A DNA stretch of 64,000 bases, from the NCBI RefSeq assembly GCF_000425065.1, contig NZ_KE384300.1, forward strand, positions 658,559-722,558, read 5' to 3'. Position 1 is the stretch's first letter. Each line of letters opens with the position of its first letter. The notes under the pieces are model-generated. The model was given only the letters and a program-made list of their open reading frames with translations, had not been told where the DNA came from and did no database searches. Below are positions 61,513 through 64,000 of the stretch, one piece after another. Source of the stretch: Actinomadura rifamycini DSM 43936. GTDB taxonomy: Bacteria > Actinomycetota > Actinomycetes > Streptosporangiales > Streptosporangiaceae. A program made the position numbers and the translations under genes.

Positions 61513-61582
61513 GTGGCCCCCTCATCGACGTGCCCCGCGGAGATGCCCCCTGGTCACCGGACCAAACGGTTCGCCCCGGCGG

Positions 61583-62377
61583 TCACCAGTGCGCGGGCCG
61601 CCGCAGTGCCGCCGGCGTCCGCGTCGCCGCGTCGCCCCGGGCCGCGTCGAGCTGCGGCTGGGTGAGGAACAGGCAGCCGGTCAGGTCGGCGCCGCGCAGG
61701 TCGGCGTCCCGCAGGTCCGCGCCGAGCAGGTCGGCGTCCCGCAGGTCCGCCCCGCGCAGGTCGGCCGCGATGAGCAGCGCCCCGCGCAGGCAGGCGCCCC
61801 GCAGGTCCGCGCGGCCGAGCCGGGCGCCCGCGAGGTCCGCGCCGCGGTGGTCGCGGCGCCGTCCCGGGACGCCCGCCCGCACCAGCTCACCGGCCCGCAT
61901 CAGCAGCGGACCCACCCGCGCCCGCACCGCCGCCACGTCCGCCGCCTCGGGGACGCCGCCGGTGAGGGCCTCCACGTCGGCCCGAACGCGCCGCAGCTCG
62001 CCGTGGACGGGCGCCGCCTCGGGCCGCCCGAGCGCCTCGGCGAGGTACCAGAGCACCTCGTGGAGGTCGCGCATGATCGGGAACACCGCGAACACGCGGC
62101 GCGCGAGGCCGGGGTCGCTCCGCCAGTCGCGCCCCCCGAACGTGACGTTCGAAACCTTCTGCCCGGCCCCGAAGCAGTCGAAGACCGTGCAGCCGGCGAA
62201 GCCCCGCCCGCGCAGGTCGTCGTGGATCCCGCACCGGAAGTCGGCGAGCAGGTTCCGGCACGGCCGTCCCGCCTCCTTGTCGACCGGGAAGCCCGCCGAC
62301 GCGGTGAACGGCAGCGCCACGCAGCACAGCCCGTGGCAGTTCGCGCAGTCCGCGCGCAGCTCCGTGTTCGTGGACAA
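61583..62377 (-). CDS. pentapeptide-repeat protein with Cys-rich head
   Basis: A 264-residue protein. The head has CANCHGLCC (YkgJ-like CxxCxxxCC) and further Cys in AGRPCRNLLADFRCGIHDDL, FAGCTVFDCFG, likely binding zinc or an iron-sulphur cluster. The last third, from HRGADLAGARLGRADLRGAC, is about eleven A(D/N)LxG pentapeptide repeats forming a right-handed beta-helix. TTG start chosen because AGGAGG lies six bases ahead and it opens with STNTELRADCANC. Function unknown. Confidence 0.85.
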   Translation of the reverse strand: MSTNTELRADCANCHGLCCVALPFTASAGFPVDKEAGRPCRNLLADFRCGIHDDLRGRGFAGCTVFDCFGAGQKVSNVTFGGRDWRSDPGLARRVFAVFPIMRDLHEVLWYLAEALGRPEAAPVHGELRRVRADVEALTGGVPEAADVAAVRARVGPLLMRAGELVRAGVPGRRRDHRGADLAGARLGRADLRGACLRGALLIAADLRGADLRDADLLGADLRDADLRGADLTGCLFLTQPQLDAARGDAATRTPAALRRPAHW

Positions 62378-62470
62378 CCGGCCTCCTCGTTGCGGCGACC
62401 CTCCATTCTCGCCCCGTCCCGTCCGTGCCCGGGTCGCTGCTGTACGGTGGGCGTCGCTCGAACGACACGG

Positions 62471-62564
62471 CCGGAGGAGGTGAGACCCGTTTCTGCCCGA
62501 CCAGTCCGGGTGCCTCCGCCCGCCGAAGCGTGACCGGGGCGCCCGCAGGACCCCGAAAGGCGTC
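62471..62564 (+). promoter_or_regulatory. leader of the methyltransferase gene
   Basis: A near-perfect ribosome site (AGGAGGTGA, 62475-62483) lies about 85 bases before the ATG. It either serves a 17-residue uORF (GTG 62480 to TGA 62533, MRPVSARPVRVPPPAEA) or a CTG at 62493 that is in frame with the methyltransferase. Possible translational attenuator. Confidence 0.45.
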
Positions 62565-63368
62565 ATGCCCGACACCCCCTCCGACTCCGTCGCCCCCTTC
62601 GACTCCGTCGTCTCCCGCCTGCGCGCCGCCGGGTGCGTCTTCGCCGAGGACGAGGCCCGGCTGCTCGGCGCCGCGGCCCGCACCCCCGCCGAGCTGGACG
62701 CCATGGTGGACCGGCGCGCGGCCGGGCTGCCCCTCGAGCATGTCGTCGGCTTGGCCGACTTCTGCGGGCTGCGCGTCCGCGTCGGCCCCGGCGTGTTCGT
62801 CCCGCGCCGCCGCACCGAGTTCCTCGTCCGTCGCGCGGCCGCGCTCGCCCCGCCCCGTCCCGTCGTCCTCGACCTGTGCTGCGGCTCCGGCGCGCTCGGC
62901 GCCGCGCTCGTCGCCGGTCTCGGCCCGGACGGGTGCGAACTGCACGCCGCCGACATCGAGCCGGAGTCCGTGCGGTGCGCCCGCCGCAACGTCGGACCGC
63001 TCGGCGGCCGGGTCCACGAGGGCGACCTGTTCGACGCGCTCCCCGCGGACCTGCGCGGCCGCGTCGACGTCCTGCTGTGCAACGTCCCGTACGTCCCGTC
63101 CGCGGAGGTCGCGCTGCTGCCCCCGGAGGCGCGCGACCACGAACCCCTCGTCGCCCTGGACGGCGGCGCGGACGGCCTCGGCGTCCTGCGGCGGGTGACC
63201 GCGGAGGCGTCCGGCTGGCTCGCCCCGGGCGGCCGGCTGCTGTTCGAGACGAGCGAGCGGCAGGTGCGGGACGCCCTGGACGCGGTCGCCCGGGGCGGCC
63301 TCGCCCCGGAGACCGCCCGCTGCGACAAGCTTTACGCCACGGTCGTCATCGGCACGAAATCCCTTTAG
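62565..63368 (+). CDS. PrmC/HemK-like protein glutamine methyltransferase
   Basis: A 267-residue SAM-dependent methyltransferase of the HemK type, which methylates Gln in release factors. SAM motif VLDLCCGSGALGAALVAGL near residue 107 and LHAADIEPESVRCARRN follow a short helical head with VFVPRRRTEFLV. The catalytic motif that is normally NPPY reads CNVPYVPSAEV near 170, so Pro2 is Val. Actinobacteria usually carry a separate canonical prmC; this is a divergent paralogue with perhaps another target. Confidence 0.88.
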   Translation: MPDTPSDSVAPFDSVVSRLRAAGCVFAEDEARLLGAAARTPAELDAMVDRRAAGLPLEHVVGLADFCGLRVRVGPGVFVPRRRTEFLVRRAAALAPPRPVVLDLCCGSGALGAALVAGLGPDGCELHAADIEPESVRCARRNVGPLGGRVHEGDLFDALPADLRGRVDVLLCNVPYVPSAEVALLPPEARDHEPLVALDGGADGLGVLRRVTAEASGWLAPGGRLLFETSERQVRDALDAVARGGLAPETARCDKLYATVVIGTKSL

Positions 63369-63436
63369 CCGAATCGGTGTAGATCTCCCAGGGAGGGTAA
63401 CAAGACGGCAACGGAAGACCGAAGGAGTGATTGATC

Positions 63437-63574
63437 ATGCGCCGCATCAGTGCAGCGCTGAACGCCGTCATCGGCACGATCGTCAGCATCGTCACGCTGC
63501 CGTTCCGGGTGCTCCAGCGCCTGCTGGCGCCGTCGCACCGCCGTTCGGCCCGGACCCGCCGCAGGGCCGTCTGA
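63437..63574 (+). CDS. LPFR-motif small protein
   Basis: A 45-residue protein with one hydrophobic helix (AVIGTIVSIVTLPFRVLQRL) carrying the LPFR motif, and a basic tail ending RRSARTRRRAV. Small proteins with this motif recur in actinobacteria and are probably membrane-associated; role unknown. GAAGGAG lies nine bases ahead of the ATG, and a T-tailed terminator follows 20 bases after the stop, so the gene is well supported. Confidence 0.85.
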   Translation: MRRISAALNAVIGTIVSIVTLPFRVLQRLLAPSHRRSARTRRRAV

Positions 63575-63594
63575 CGCCGGACCCGGTCACCGTG

Positions 63595-63633
63595 GGCCGG
63601 GGAGGGGGCCCGCACCTCCTCCCCGGCCTTTTT
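63595..63633 (+). terminator. intrinsic terminator with T-run
   Basis: An 11-bp stem GGCCGGGGAGG/CCTCCCCGGCC, 12-base loop, then TTTTT: the only textbook intrinsic terminator seen in this window. Confidence 0.88.
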
Positions 63634-63736
63634 ACGTTGTTCTCCACTGTCGCGGAAAAAGCCGTTGCGGTCGCCTCCCAGGTAGGCGCACCATGGACGC
63701 AACGCACCGAACGCGGACGAAGAAGGGAGCCGTGAG

Positions 63737-63808
63737 ATGAACGCCGACAAGCGAGGGCCGCGCCCCGCCGCCGCGCGACGAGCGGCCTCCCGAGGAGCCT
63801 CCCTGTAG
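63737..63808 (+). CDS. candidate 23-residue leader peptide
   Basis: MNADKRGPRPAAARRAASRG plus ASL, Arg/Ala-rich, with GAAGGGAG eight bases ahead of the ATG. Its coding region contains GCGGCCTCC (63782-63790), which can pair with the left arm of the terminator that follows. This may be an attenuator peptide or a chance small frame. Confidence 0.35.
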   Translation: MNADKRGPRPAAARRAASRGASL

Positions 63809-63830
63809 AGCCCGAACGGCTCGAATCGGA

Positions 63831-63860
63831 GGCCGCCGGGACGACGTCCCCGCGGCCTTT
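63831..63860 (+). terminator. terminator with competing upstream pairing
   Basis: GGCCGC-C-GGGAC-GAC-GTCCC-C-GCGGCC followed by TTT. The arm GGCCGC is also part of GGAGGCCGC (63828-63836), complementary to GCGGCCTCC at 63782-63790, so two mutually exclusive folds exist. Confidence 0.5.
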
Positions 63861-63885
63861 CCCATACCCGCGTCATTCCTTCCCC

Positions 63886-63906
63886 CGTTAGCGGGATTCG
63901 CTAACG
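63886..63906. promoter_or_regulatory. palindrome CGTTAGCG-GGATT-CGCTAACG
   Basis: A perfect 8-5-8 repeat 14 bases before the tRNA-like/transposon-end sequence. Could be an operator or part of an element boundary. Confidence 0.35.
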
Positions 63907-63919
63907 CGCACGAACACCT

Positions 63920-63944
63920 GGGCCTGTAGCTCAATGAAGCTTTT
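63920..63944. mobile_element. probable element end or tRNA 5' fragment
   Basis: GGGCCTGTAGCTCAATGA (starting about 63920) looks like the acceptor strand and D-arm start of a tRNA, but normal D-arm sequence does not follow. A transposase-like stop lies just to the right, so this may be an insertion-sequence terminal repeat, or a tRNA gene cut by insertion. Confidence 0.35.
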
Positions 63945-64000
63945 TCAACATGCGTTGAGCTCGCGGTTCTGGAGGACGTGGATGGCCTTGGCGAGGTGAC
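63945..64000 (-). CDS. C-terminal fragment of a transposase-like protein
   Basis: The minus-strand frame entering from the right edge reads HLAKAIHVLQNRELNAC then stop at 63945. The style resembles transposase C-termini, but only 17-18 residues are visible, so the family cannot be named. The gene continues outside the window. Confidence 0.35.
   Translation of the reverse strand, partial: HLAKAIHVLQNRELNAC

Overview
This 64 kb window is chromosomal DNA from a very GC-rich actinobacterium. The evidence is frequent GTG starts, start/stop overlaps of the GTGA or ATGA type, Lsr2 nucleoid proteins, a PPOX-class (F420-type) oxidoreductase, a GTP-dependent PEP carboxykinase, and the conserved block pyrG-nudix-xerD-parA-scpA-scpB-rluB-cmk-der, which has the same order as in Mycobacterium. 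Content and style suggest the Actinomadura/Thermomonosporaceae side of the phylum, but that is inference and no rRNA marker is present. Almost the whole window is single-copy core or accessory chromosome. There is no CRISPR array, no rRNA operon and no prophage. The only mobile-element hint is a transposase-like fragment at the right edge.

Layout. 1-7.5 kb: a 5'-truncated CapA-like phosphoesterase, a NUDIX hydrolase, a cytochrome P450, and a leftward lipid/side-chain catabolic group (nitronate monooxygenase family, DUF35 protein, thiolase-fold protein without the thiolase cysteine) that carries two copies of one palindromic operator. A GlxA-type regulator diverges from an HD hydrolase. 7.5-14.1 kb: a complete osmoadaptation island on the minus strand, ectABCD (ectoine and hydroxyectoine synthesis) followed by ehuBCDA (their uptake). 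A long regulatory region holds a perfect Crp/GlxR-type site and a row of inverted repeats. 14.7-18 kb: proline iminopeptidase and a long coiled-coil protein with a recent internal duplication. 18.3-29.9 kb: CTP synthase, ADP-ribose pyrophosphatase, XerD (apparently started at CTG), ParA, a SecD-head-like membrane protein, ScpA (with a run of eight Glu-His-Thr repeats), ScpB, RluB, chorismate mutase, prephenate dehydrogenase, cytidylate kinase and GTPase Der. These cover nucleotide supply, chromosome segregation and ribosome maturation.

30-42 kb: a small membrane protein, a PPOX oxidoreductase, a molybdate regulator plus modABC, PEP carboxykinase with two candidate operators, HdeD-like and SoxR-like genes, a GH65 disaccharide phosphorylase with its beta-phosphoglucomutase-type HAD partner, and 6-phosphogluconate dehydrogenase. 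42-51.6 kb: SDR, a Ski2-like helicase, a nitrilase-superfamily amidase, an HTH/Clp-N two-gene unit with a well-formed autoregulatory promoter, two CNNM/CorC-type membrane proteins and two adjacent Lsr2 paralogues. 51.9-64 kb: a large catalase, an MFS transporter, zinc alcohol dehydrogenase, DUF2795, a PEBP protein, an orphan cytochrome b, a PrsW protease, a pentapeptide-repeat protein with a Cys-rich head, a PrmC-like methyltransferase with an unusual leader, an LPFR-type small protein, a candidate attenuator, and the transposase-like edge.

The strongest unexplained signals are regulatory: paired identical operators in the catabolic group, the twin operators at the HTH/Clp-N promoter, the operator next to the molybdate regulator, Crp-like sites at ectA and pckG, and leader structures before the methyltransferase and at the right edge. 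All functional statements rest on reading translated motifs and gene order; no database search was run.
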